DNA of 64,000 bases from Serpula lacrymans var. lacrymans S7.9 (lineage: Eukaryota; Basidiomycota; Agaricomycetes; Boletales; Serpulaceae). Below are positions 47,351-56,764 of the stretch, piece after piece. How positions within the stretch are numbered: the first letter of the stretch is position 1; the number at the start of each line of letters is the position of its first letter. Position numbers and translations under genes: made by a program. Where the stretch lies: NCBI RefSeq assembly GCF_000218685.1, contig NW_006763302.1, forward strand, positions 912,868 through 976,867, in the 5' to 3' direction. Below the pieces are notes generated by a model. The model was not told where the DNA came from and ran no database searches. It was given only the letters and a program-made list of their open reading frames with translations.

Positions 47351-49168
47351 TGTCATGCACCAAAGTTGATTGGTAGCATGGACAGGTGTCAATAACGAAG
47401 CGAATATTCAAAAAGACTCGCCTTTGCGCCACACAGGCACAGTGCCACGTGGAATAGTAATTAATATTGCCCTTTTTGAACTTGTGGCTGATCAGCACCA
47501 CCTCTATTAGGCAATCCAGTCACGCTCACCTTTGCTTTTCCATCCTGTACTTTCCGTGTTTCAGCATTTTGGCAAATTTTTGCGTCGCCACTGGCTACAC
47601 ATTGCATTGCGCCCTCGCTTTTGTCATTTCCCTTACTCCCCTTCCTTTGCCTAGCCCCACCATGGGCCCCTTCCTCTCCTTTTTATTCTCACCCGACGGT
47701 TGTTTCTGGATCCCCATTCTAATCCACTTTTTCGTCACCTCCACCCTCCTCCTCCTCATATTATTTGCACCCCCACCATTTCTGATGTCACCACTTCCTA
47801 TCCGCTTCCGTCGCCGATCCGTTGACTACCACGTGCCACTGCTGATATCAGCAAAGCCCCGGCGGCCGGTCCAAATAGGGCAACAGGTCCATCTTCATGA
47901 CGTCGATCTGCCATCATATACTATCAAAACATCGGTCGCTCGTCTTGCCTGGTTGGAGCGTGGGTGGGTAGTTTTTGAGCTGGAGAAGGTTCATCCCCTT
48001 GCGTCGCCCATGTTCATCGCTGTCCCATTCACTTGGGTACACTTATCTTTTGTCCATCATCTTCGCTACAGCTACACCTATCACACGCTGCCTGGGACTC
48101 ACTTGTTCCAAATTGGAACTACTCCTCTCCCTCCCTCGTTTGATCAGGTGGTCCAGCACAACCAGTCCATTGGTAAGGCCATGGAACTGTCGGATTTGGA
48201 CTAGGTGGTGGACCGGTGGCTCCAGTTTCTTTTTCTTCAGCAGAACATTCATTTACAGTGCAATTATTTTTGATTTTTGAATCATTTTTATGGACACATA
48301 TTTTTTTAGAATGCCTGACTGACAATAAAGGAACTGTGTTGATACTGATAGTGTTTTGCCTTGCCCTTTTTTTTACTGCATCTTCCCATGACATCATGAT
48401 TTTCCTGCTCTCTTTTTGCTATTGGACTTTACTTTATGGCTGTACAAACCAGTGACATTACTCACAGCATTCATTGTTCTATCCCTTTCTTTTCCTTTTT
48501 TGACAATCTTATCTTGTACTACCTACGCAGGATTCGTCAGCATACATTCCTTCCTTCATGTTCTTTCTCATTCTTTTTGCACAGCTATACTGTGCATAGC
48601 CTACTTTTCTTTTACTATATAAACCCCTGTATTTTACCTTGTAAAAAAGAACAAGAACTCCAATCCAGACTTCTTCTCTACTCTCAAGTTCACTACTCTG
48701 CTACTTGTGATCCAGTGTGGTCACAACACTTCCCACTTTTACCACTGTCAACTGCTGTCATCGTCACTTCCCACTTTTGAAGTCATTGTCATCCCTTTCG
48801 ATTAGAGTCCTTCTGAGCACTACAGTTTGTGCGTCAGGAGCCTGCTATCACTGGGAACCTCGTCACCTCGTCATCCTCGTCGTTCTCAAACCTACCTTGT
48901 GCTACCATTAGCAAGGTAGTGCTCGTCTATACTCGCCACAAAGCACCTATCTTCCTATAAATTCAACTATCCCTCCTCCTCAAAACCCACACTCATACAC
49001 CTCTGGGTTTTACTTTGAAGGATCTTTATACGTACCACCCCACGAACAACCAGACCACTCCACTGTTCTAGGAGGCAAAGCCCATAAACAAGTTCCGTGG
49101 AATCTGGGAGGATTGTGTGTTAGTTTGTTTTGTGTGTGGTTTTCTAACAACAGTTCTCATCATCGACA
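47351..49168. mobile_element. 1.8-kb insertion in the reverse transcriptase, probably a large solo LTR
   Basis: Ends TGTCATG ... CATCGACA form a short imperfect terminal inverted repeat of LTR type (TG...CA), with a 4-bp duplication ACGC at 47347-47350 and 49169-49172. Deleting it and one ACGC puts the reverse transcriptase frame back in register. It is C/T-rich, with a TATATAA followed by AACCCC near 48,618 that looks like an LTR promoter. It carries an open frame of 245 codons at 47467-48204. No reverse transcriptase or integrase lies inside. Confidence 0.7.
47467..48204 (+). CDS. Open reading frame inside the 1.8-kb insertion
   Basis: A 245-codon frame, uninterrupted, with a Leu/Phe/Pro-rich first half that looks like membrane segments (LIHFFVTSTLLLLILFAPPP) and a more ordinary second half (QIGQQVHLHDVDLPSYTIKT, RLAWLERGWVVFELEKVHPL). 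I recognise no family. The first codon in the frame is not clearly an ATG start; an internal ATG near 47,661 (MGPFLSFLF) is possible. It may be a coding passenger of the element or a chance frame in C/T-rich DNA. Confidence 0.3.
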   Translation: MPFLNLWLISTTSIRQSSHAHLCFSILYFPCFSILANFCVATGYTLHCALAFVISLTPLPLPSPTMGPFLSFLFSPDGCFWIPILIHFFVTSTLLLLILFAPPPFLMSPLPIRFRRRSVDYHVPLLISAKPRRPVQIGQQVHLHDVDLPSYTIKTSVARLAWLERGWVVFELEKVHPLASPMFIAVPFTWVHLSFVHHLRYSYTYHTLPGTHLFQIGTTPLPPSFDQVVQHNQSIGKAMELSDLD

Positions 49169-50259
49169 ACGCTGATGGTATCAAACACTATGCGAAGGGC
49201 TTAAAAAGATAGGGTTAGCCCGTTGCAAAACAGACAACGCTGTCTTTTACAGACGTGAAAAGGAAGGACTCACCATCATCGCTGTCCATGTGGACGATAT
49301 GACGTTAGTCACCCCATCTATGACCGCCATGGAGCGCCTGAAAAATGACTTAGCGAAGCTGTTTGAAGTAAGCGACTTGGGTGAGCTCTATTGGATGCTA
49401 GGCATTGAGGTCAAAAGAGATAGGACCACGCATACCTTGTGCATGTCCCAACGCAGCTACATCAACACCGTGATTAAACGCTTCAACCTAGAAGACGCAA
49501 AAATGTTAGCGATTCCAATGGTGGCAAGCACGTACCTGAGCAAGGACCAAAGCCCTAAAACGCCCAAGGACTACGCAGAAATGCGAGACATCCCATATCA
49601 GGAAGCGGTTGGATTGTTGATGTACGCAGCAATTGGCACTCGCCCCGACATCGCGCACGCCGTCGCAATACTATCTCATTTCGTCGAAAACCCTGGAAGA
49701 GCACACTGGGAAGCTGTGAAACGTGTCATTAGATACCTGAAAGGAACTCGTGAACTTCGGTTAACGTACGGACCTGAAAGGACTGACCTTCTAGACTATA
49801 CCGATGCTGATGGTAGCATGAACGAGAATCGCAGGGCGATCTCGGGTTATGCTATAATGCTGGATGGAGGATCAGTGTCCTGGTATTCAAAACAACAAGA
49901 AATTGTGGCCTTGTCGACGACAGAGGCCGAATACGTTGCGGCGACTCATGCAACTAAGGAGATTCTATGGGCAAAGATGTTTATCAATGAAGTCTTCAAA
50001 GGCGACTCACCACCTACCACTCTTTACTGCGACAACCAATCAGCTATTGCCCTGTCCAAAGACAGCCAATATCATGCGCGGACGAAGCATATCAATGTGC
50101 GACTGCATTTCATACGCCACGCGGTCGAGGGAGGAAAGATCGAATTAGTGTATTGTCCCACGGACAATATGATCGCCGACACGCTTACCAAGGTGTTACC
50201 GTCCGCAAAAGCGAAGCACTTCGCTGCCGCACTTGGACTCTGTATGGCTTGAGGGGGAG

Positions 50260-50583
50260 TGTTGGACGAAGAGCTTCGAGCGAAGAGGCAAGCCAACGCG
50301 AAGCGCCTAGAAAGGAAGGCGAGTAAGTACGGGTGGCCCGTGCACCACTATATATCATCAGAAAATTTTTGCTTCCGTCTTACCTATAAAGTGGCCTGGT
50401 CGCCACGTAGCACCTCAGACTCATTCGCGAGTTCTGAGGTGAGACCCTTATGTTATACCCTTTCGAATACCTAGCTAACCATTAGTAAAGACCCTCTATC
50501 TTATCTAGGTACTTACTTGAATATACTGAGACTCATTCGCGAGTTCTGAGACCCTCTATCTTATCTAGATCCGAACGACTTGA
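50260..50583 (+). repeat. 3' LTR of the copia element (full length)
   Basis: 324 bp, TGTTGGACGAAGAGCTTCG ... GACTTGA. Contains a 21-bp direct repeat, GACTCATTCGCGAGTTCTGAG, at 50418-50438 and 50530-50550. Followed by the CTGAG duplication. Confidence 0.9.
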
Positions 50584-50588
50584 CTGAG

Positions 50589-50915
50589 CGCCTTTGAAAA
50601 TCGTCAGCGATGTTGGATAATTAGATTGTTTGATTCTTGAGGGTATGTTATTTGATTATATCCTTGTAGTAAGCAAATAGAGGAATCAAGTAGAGAGGCT
50701 AGGGAACATTCAGCTTGGCATGTCATGGCCGCGGCGGTAAGCCAACCACTCGAAAGCCAGAAAAGGAAGCTGACATAATACAGCAATTCGCGCAGAGTGG
50801 CGAAATTAGTCGTTGGCGAAGCCCCCGGTGACAGTACTCAGGCTAGTTGTTCAAACTAAGCCCACATCAACGCGGAGCCAGCTCTTCCTTATCACTATTA
50901 CCTATTCTTATCAAT
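50589..50915. other. Short spacer, copia 3' end to NUP85
   Basis: Only 327 bp separate the retrotransposon from the NUP85 start, so the element sits in or next to the NUP85 promoter. No other feature seen. Confidence 0.5.
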
Positions 50916-53652
50916 ATGATGCTTAGAGACCGCCTCAACGTTGTCCCACCTCTCGTCGGGGCTGGATGCGCGGATGAACTTGCAAACGCAGGGAAAACCT
51001 TGTTCGGAACACAGTCTCCACTCAACGACTCCATTGCTGTCGCAGTCACAAGCATTGTGAGTGATGCTATTGTGTACATGCTTCTTGCTCTGATATATCC
51101 AAGCGGTCACCACAATCGGTCCGCAGGGCTGGATCCACTGATGCAGATGATCAGCCCGTTTACTTTGCTAGTGCAGACATGGTTCCTTCTTCAGAGAGGC
51201 GATTGGTATGCTTAATGAGTCCCAGTGGATCATCCTCACTGTCTCATATCTCACTATCACAAGTTCATCAGCGATACATCCATAATATATGCCGCTTTCC
51301 AAAACCTCACAGAGACAGCAAGTGCAAAAGGACCAGAATGGTGCGATTCATTTTTAGTGACACGTGTCTATGGTTCTTGATACCAATGCAAGGTTACAAA
51401 GCGAAGAAGGCTCAAGAATGGTCAGAAAACTTGCAATGGACTATGTTAACTTCACAAAAGAATGTTGGATTCATGCTTCGGTGAGGTTTTTAGAATGTCT
51501 AGATGTCTTGTTATATTAAAGAAAACAAACGGTTAGCAATCATCCGATCCATCTGAAGAGGAGCTACAGTTCTCCGGCGACCACTACCGATGTCTCTACA
51601 CGTGTTTCTCTCTTTTTACGGTATTATACGTCCCGGAGTACGGTTTCGAAGATGCCCCTGTGGGAGACGAACTAATGGAGTGGCTAAATGTACATTTCAT
51701 CGAACCTTCAACAGAAGAAGGTGATCACTTGTCTGGCCTAGAGCATCCATGGCAAGACGAAAATTTTTGGCCATACCTAATAAGGTCCGTTTACCTATTT
51801 CCTTATAGCTTTATTGCTAAGTTTCGTAGGGTTACACTTCGAGGGCTATCCAAAGCGGCTACGTTTTTCTTCGGCGTATTATTACAGCACCCATGCGATG
51901 ATCTGCAGCGGCTATCTCAAGAAATTATTCCATTGCTCAATAGCCAGCCTCGCCTTCAAGATTTTTCTGCAGAACGAGATTTTTCCTACGCGTCCCGTCG
52001 TTGGAAGGACAAAGTGAAAACCCTAAGAATTGAATTAGATCGCGTGCCCGAAGTCGACCGAAACGATGGCTTCGACAATTGGTGGGATCGCTTCAGCGAC
52101 ATCGTTTCCATATTAGAAGGTCGTGGCCCTGTTGTCCAAAAGATCTGTGAGGACCTTGGGGCCGATTGGAAAGAAGTAAGTGCAGCGTGGGGTGTTTTCA
52201 CAGATGCAAGATTGCGAAGACAGGATTTACCGTAAGTGTTTCAGTTTTATGAACACCCCAATGCCATGCATTGACCCCATTTGCATCAAGCGACGTTGTG
52301 GCACAAGTTTTGGAAGACATGCCACCTGATCCCACAAACTTGGAAGACATGATCTATGCCGCCTTGTTTAGTGGCGACCCATCAAAAGCCCTCCTCCACG
52401 CTGCACAGCTGGATCCTTGGCTAGCCGCCCATCTAGCGGATATAATGGAAGCTCTTTCCTTAATTGAAAGGGATGTAAACGAAGAGTAAGCAACACTCTC
52501 ACACCTCAACTTAGAAACTTAATTTCTGTTTAGTTCTGGACTCACCATTCGGGAGTATTACGTCCTTTCTTATGCGCAATATTTACACTCCGACCCTGCA
52601 CTATGGAGACTTACGGTTGCTTATATGTGTTCAAGCGGTCGGATAGGCCTTCACAGTGCTGACGAGATATTGATTCGAGTGCCATTAAGATTGCAAGATA
52701 AGCATCGTATAGGGGAGAGAGATAAATCCGTGGAAAGCGCGAGGACAAGAGGTCTTTCTGCTCTCCTAAAGGATGTCAACGAAACATGTTTCGAATATCG
52801 ACGAGAAGACGTGCGCAGGGTTGTTTGTCGGGTAGGCCTTCCTCGTTATTCTCGATATCTAATTTTTGACTAGGTTCTTCTGTAGATGGCTGCGCAGACA
52901 TTTGTTCAAGAGCAGGAATATGGACTCGCTTTGTCCTACTGCTCTTCTGCGGAAGACTGGGCCGGCCTTGGCCGCGTGGTGGACCGCGTTCTGGAAGAGT
53001 ACATTGCCAATGGTAAAATGGGTGTTCGCTGCCCTATTTATATTGCAAATTGCTGACATCTATAGTCAGGTCCCGAACAATTCACTCGATATGTTGCGGA
53101 CATTGCTCCATCACTGCAGTCGTATCGAACACAGCCTGGTGCCCATGGCATTTTTATCTACCGATTAATGTTTGCCGTCCGATACGCGGAGTTTCACCAA
53201 CGCATGCTTAATCAAGAGTATCAAGACGCTGCACGGGACCTTATTACTATGTTTAAGGAGGAGATTGTACCGAAATCTTGGTGGGGTGTTCTTCTGTCTG
53301 ACTCTATCGAGCTTCTTCGATATAGTGAGTGTTTACTGTATCTACTCTTGCAGCATGTTATTAATTTTACTCGACTATATGAATCTTAATAGGCACGGCC
53401 CTTCTGTTTTCCCACTCCGGCGCCTATATCTTGCTTCAAAAATTAGAGGAAGTGTTCATGAGAGCTGCACAAGGGTCTGGTGAAGACTATCTGTGCATGC
53501 TGATGAGAAAGTCCAACGCGTCGAGGGAAAAGGAAGCTTTGGATCGGTTAAAATTGACCCGCCTGACCCTGGCCAAATACTTCGCCAGGTGTACTGTGAT
53601 TGGGACCGGGGGAAGGCCCATTGCCGATCAAAACTCCAGTGCCACATTTTAA
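50916..53652 (+). CDS. NUP85: Nucleoporin Nup85 (Y-complex scaffold)
   Basis: Eleven exons (50916-51056, 51104-51205, 51264-51340, 51393-51480, 51537-51784, 51830-52231, 52291-52485, 52534-52831, 52886-53012, 53070-53324, 53393-53652) give 730 aa. Start MMLRDRLNVVPPLVGAGCAD. Conserved family text includes PVGDELMEWLNVHFIEPSTE, FWPYLIRRVTLRGLSKAATF, REYYVLSYAQYLHSDPALWR and the C-terminal KSWWGVLLSDSIELLRYSTA. It is alpha-solenoid throughout, as expected for Nup85, which joins Seh1 in the Nup84/Nup107 Y-complex of the nuclear pore outer ring. The copia element ends just upstream and could affect expression. No frame break was found. Confidence 0.9.
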
Positions 53653-56600
53653 AGTTTGTTGATCCATTACCTGATATACAATTTTATCGTATTTTTTGAC
53701 AGAGATGTTGACTTCTTGGAGGACATGTGGTGAGGGTGAGTGTTAAAGCGGCCCATTCGGAGGACAAGTGCTAACGTCCCGCAATCGTGATGATGCAGAC
53801 GTGCATCTACGGGTATCGATAACCGTTAGTCAAATAAGATAAGCCAAACGCGGTTGTTCTAGATTAATTTCCAGCCGCCTTGTGGAAGGAAATACTTTTC
53901 GGGTTTTGGGATGTTTTGATAGAGGAAGCGTCCAAGCCTTCATTCTTTTTCGGCTCCTGAATTACATCAAGAAACTCGCACTATTATGTGGTCCTTAGTT
54001 CATTCCAAAATTTTCAATCCATTCTGCTGAAACAAGATGATTTGGTCAATGCGCGACATCTTTTTTTTTCTTTTGGCTGCTAGTTGCTGTTATATTCTGA
54101 ATACTTACTGTACATCGTTTCACATCTCACAATGAGTGTGATGGCAGTGGAAGCGAAATCGCCCGGAGAAATTTTCCTTTATTGCCGAAAGCACCTCCAC
54201 CAGCACTAGCCGCTTGATCAAAATATTGAGTGGGCTTGATGTGTGGTAAGCCCAGTCAGTTGACAGTTTGGGGGATGGTCATGATATTACTGCTAATTTC
54301 CTTGCCTGTATGATGAGATAGCTGGAGACTACTGCGAAATTATATCACCAAATGATCGTCGCCTCAACATCAGGATATCCAGACCATCCGCTGGCTGATA
54401 TAAGCCCATAATCGGCTGGCCTTACCACCGTGCAAACGCAGTATGTGCTCCACGTCAAATGTTCATGATCATCGGCGCCGGGTGGTGGTGGTAGTGATGA
54501 GGTGGGTACTTGGGGGAAATAGTATGATTTTTTCATATTCAAGGACCGGGGAATTTTCTGTGGGAACTGGAACACAAACCCGACACGATACCGTGACCCT
54601 TCTGCAACCTCAAGCCTTTGCATGGCCAGATTACGAATAACGTAAAAAATATCTTTATGAAGAATTCTGTCAGCCAATGGGACATCTAGCTCTCGTGACC
54701 CAAGATTTTTTCAACAGACGGGGCTCCTCCTCTCGTCTCTTCAAGACACCAGTACTCTCATCGCTCTCGCTTTTCAACCACCACTCAACAACTATAAAGC
54801 TCGATATACCCCTGGCCCTGTTGATGGTGAGTACTTCGATGTCATTCATTATACACGGTATTTGTCGTGGGGCAATGTCTCGGATCCCAAAAACAATGAC
54901 GATTTTGTTGAAATAACGAGTAGATCCAGTCTTTTCGTTATTCTCAATGGGGGTGAAACGAATTTCACTACATCGGTACCAATCTGAGGGCAGGTCTCTC
55001 ACTTATAGGCTTTGGCACGGGGCCCAATCGACTATTTGGCTGAGCCCCAAGTGCCGGAAATAGGGCAGTTCTGTTGCGGATAGAGGCAGATCAGTCCGAC
55101 ATGCACAACATTCATGATCATGATGAGGCCCAAAGGTGTGCGGTCTAAACCCGGCGTGGTGTGCTTGCTTTCAGTCTAGCAAGTAAGGAGTTTTTCGCCC
55201 GAGATTGGGGAGGGACCCTCATGCTCAAAACGGTGTTGAAGGAGATAGGTATATCAGCAAGCAAAATCCAAAGGTTTGCCCACCTTTCCCAACCTTTCCC
55301 TTGTACTTCACTGAAACTAACTCTGCTCCACAATATGTGTTACAACATAATTCAATATGTCGAGTATGCTTGCTCTCATCGCTTTGTCACCAGGCGTCAG
55401 AAGGTGTGTCAGCTACATGAGCGTCAATCCGATAGACCTGACCTCATTTCATCACAGGTGGACTGTAACGACAAAAAGTGTCGATTCAGCAATATGCATA
55501 ACGCTGAAGAGCACAACTGCATCAACACGTGCTTACAGAGGTATCTGGCTATTTGCTCTCAAGGCGGAATAGTACTTACGAGATCCCCAGTATGATGGCA
55601 GCTCAAGGGCTTGTGATGGATACGGATAATAACTCTTGCTCTGGGTGCTTAACCAATGGTACCCACTAGGGGGCCTTTCCAAACTTCACTCATCCGAATA
55701 AGTAGTCTGTTATTGATCTTGGGATATCAAACGTTGTTTTGGGTTTCTATTCACCGCCATCATCTGTTGATCGTGTGAGAAGCATGAAGCCGTAAAGCGT
55801 AATGTTCGTACCGATGTTTGTGCTAATTCCTGTCATGGGACTTCTTTGTCCTAGCTCGGTGGTCCGTGTCAGATTGATGCACTTCAGAAGTTCTCGCAAC
55901 GACAGTAGCAGATGTGCAACTGGATATGGACTAGTGGGGGTTTGATGGAAGTGAGTGTTTCATGTCGGCTTCATGGACGTGGTGTAACCAACTGTCGAAT
56001 TTTTTCTCTGGGGGTTCGCAGCCCCACAAGGGGCATAAAATCGATGAATGTCGGCCCATACTATTCTTGCGAGGCTTGACGTAGTATGCACTGATTCCCC
56101 ACCCATGATATCGTTTTCGGGGCCCCTGACGTCAACTGAAGTTCCGGCACCACAAATTACTTCAGTTGCTACTTTGCTTGGATCGGCAGACGCATGTGGC
56201 TGGAAATTTTGAGGGTCCCAAGCTTGGACGACAAGGGATCACGACGGAGCTTCGGTGAAGTTCGATAAGGGTGAGCTAGATGCGGAGTCGATCACTGTTG
56301 CTTTACATGTGAGGTTAACTTGGACTGTAAAATTGAGGCCAGTGATTTAATAAGGATTTTCACGGTCACCATGTTATTGTGTGGTGCCCCACGCTGTTCG
56401 AATCGATTAATGCATGATTACTTATTCGAGAACACAATGCGGTGGCAAGAAAGGATGATGCAGTATGCGGATGACCATATGAATTACCCTTACCGAACAA
56501 ATTTGAAATGCAATGATTAGAGCTCACACATTGTCAACCAAATACGAATACGTTCCTTCAGTGCTGCAAGCCTCAGTTGTACATGTCGATTGTGGAGATG

Positions 56601-56764
56601 AAGTAACGGTACCAAGCCATGAATGATATCTTGTGGACTGGTAGTATTCGGGGCTTACATAATGCGGAGGCGGTGGCAACCTAACCAGTGTTCCCGCTTC
56701 AGCGGTTCTTGCTCTCGATATACATTTCTGTCCCGTTTCTTATAACCTTGGTGTGGATGTGATA
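53653..56764. other. 3.1-kb gene-poor region with weak coding traces
   Basis: No gene could be assembled with confidence. Protein-like plus-strand pieces bounded by splice signals occur at 54718-54826 (QPPLNNYKARYTPGPVD), 54924-54993 (PVFSLFSMGVKRISLHRYQ), about 55,160-55,250 (ASKEFFARDWGGTLMLKTVL) and about 55,452-55,530 (VDCNDKKCRFSNMHNAEEHN). The last is Cys/His-patterned (C-x4-C-x4-H-x5-H). They may be exons of an unrecognised or decaying gene. Confidence 0.3.

Larger units (their letters stand above)
43721..50252 (+). pseudogene. Disrupted copia gag-pol
   Basis: Begins MSPVDSVNNKELLGVPKLEP and is interrupted at 43825 by a nested LTR; the frame resumes exactly at 44178 (LADKECVEHLLG). 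A frameshift lies near 44,600. The zinc knuckle is CYNCGGKGHVSRDC (about 44,880), the protease-like site YDSGTTTHF, the GAG-pre-integrase block HKRMGHIAP ... FCESCVHAK, then integrase. Codon TGA at 45959-45961 replaces an expected Arg. Reverse transcriptase follows (SRWVFKVKKT, MRQPPGYSASG, LYGLKQAGR), is interrupted by the 1.8-kb insertion, and resumes with HVDDMTLV and the RNase H region (LSTTEAEYVAA, YCDNQSAIAL). The product would be the copy-and-paste machinery of the element; it cannot be made in this state. Confidence 0.93.
43500..50588 (+). mobile_element. Decayed Ty1/copia LTR retrotransposon with two nested insertions
   Basis: Target-site duplication CTGAG at 43500-43504 and 50584-50588. 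LTRs lie at 43505-43716 and 50260-50583, with a purine tract GAGGGGGAG at 50251-50259. The gag-pol order (gag, zinc knuckle, protease, integrase, reverse transcriptase, RNase H) is that of copia. Two later insertions interrupt it: 43826-44172 in gag and 47351-49168 in reverse transcriptase. A frameshift near 44,600 and in-frame TGA codons also break it, so it is non-autonomous. Removing the nested insertions and their duplicated sites leaves about 4.9 kb, normal for copia. Confidence 0.95.

Noticed and set aside
47467..48204. The 245-codon frame as a host gene
   Set aside because: It lies wholly inside an insertion flanked by a target-site duplication, so at most it belongs to the element.
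43505..50583. Active copia element
   Set aside because: Two nested insertions, a frameshift near 44,600 and in-frame TGA codons rule out a working copy.
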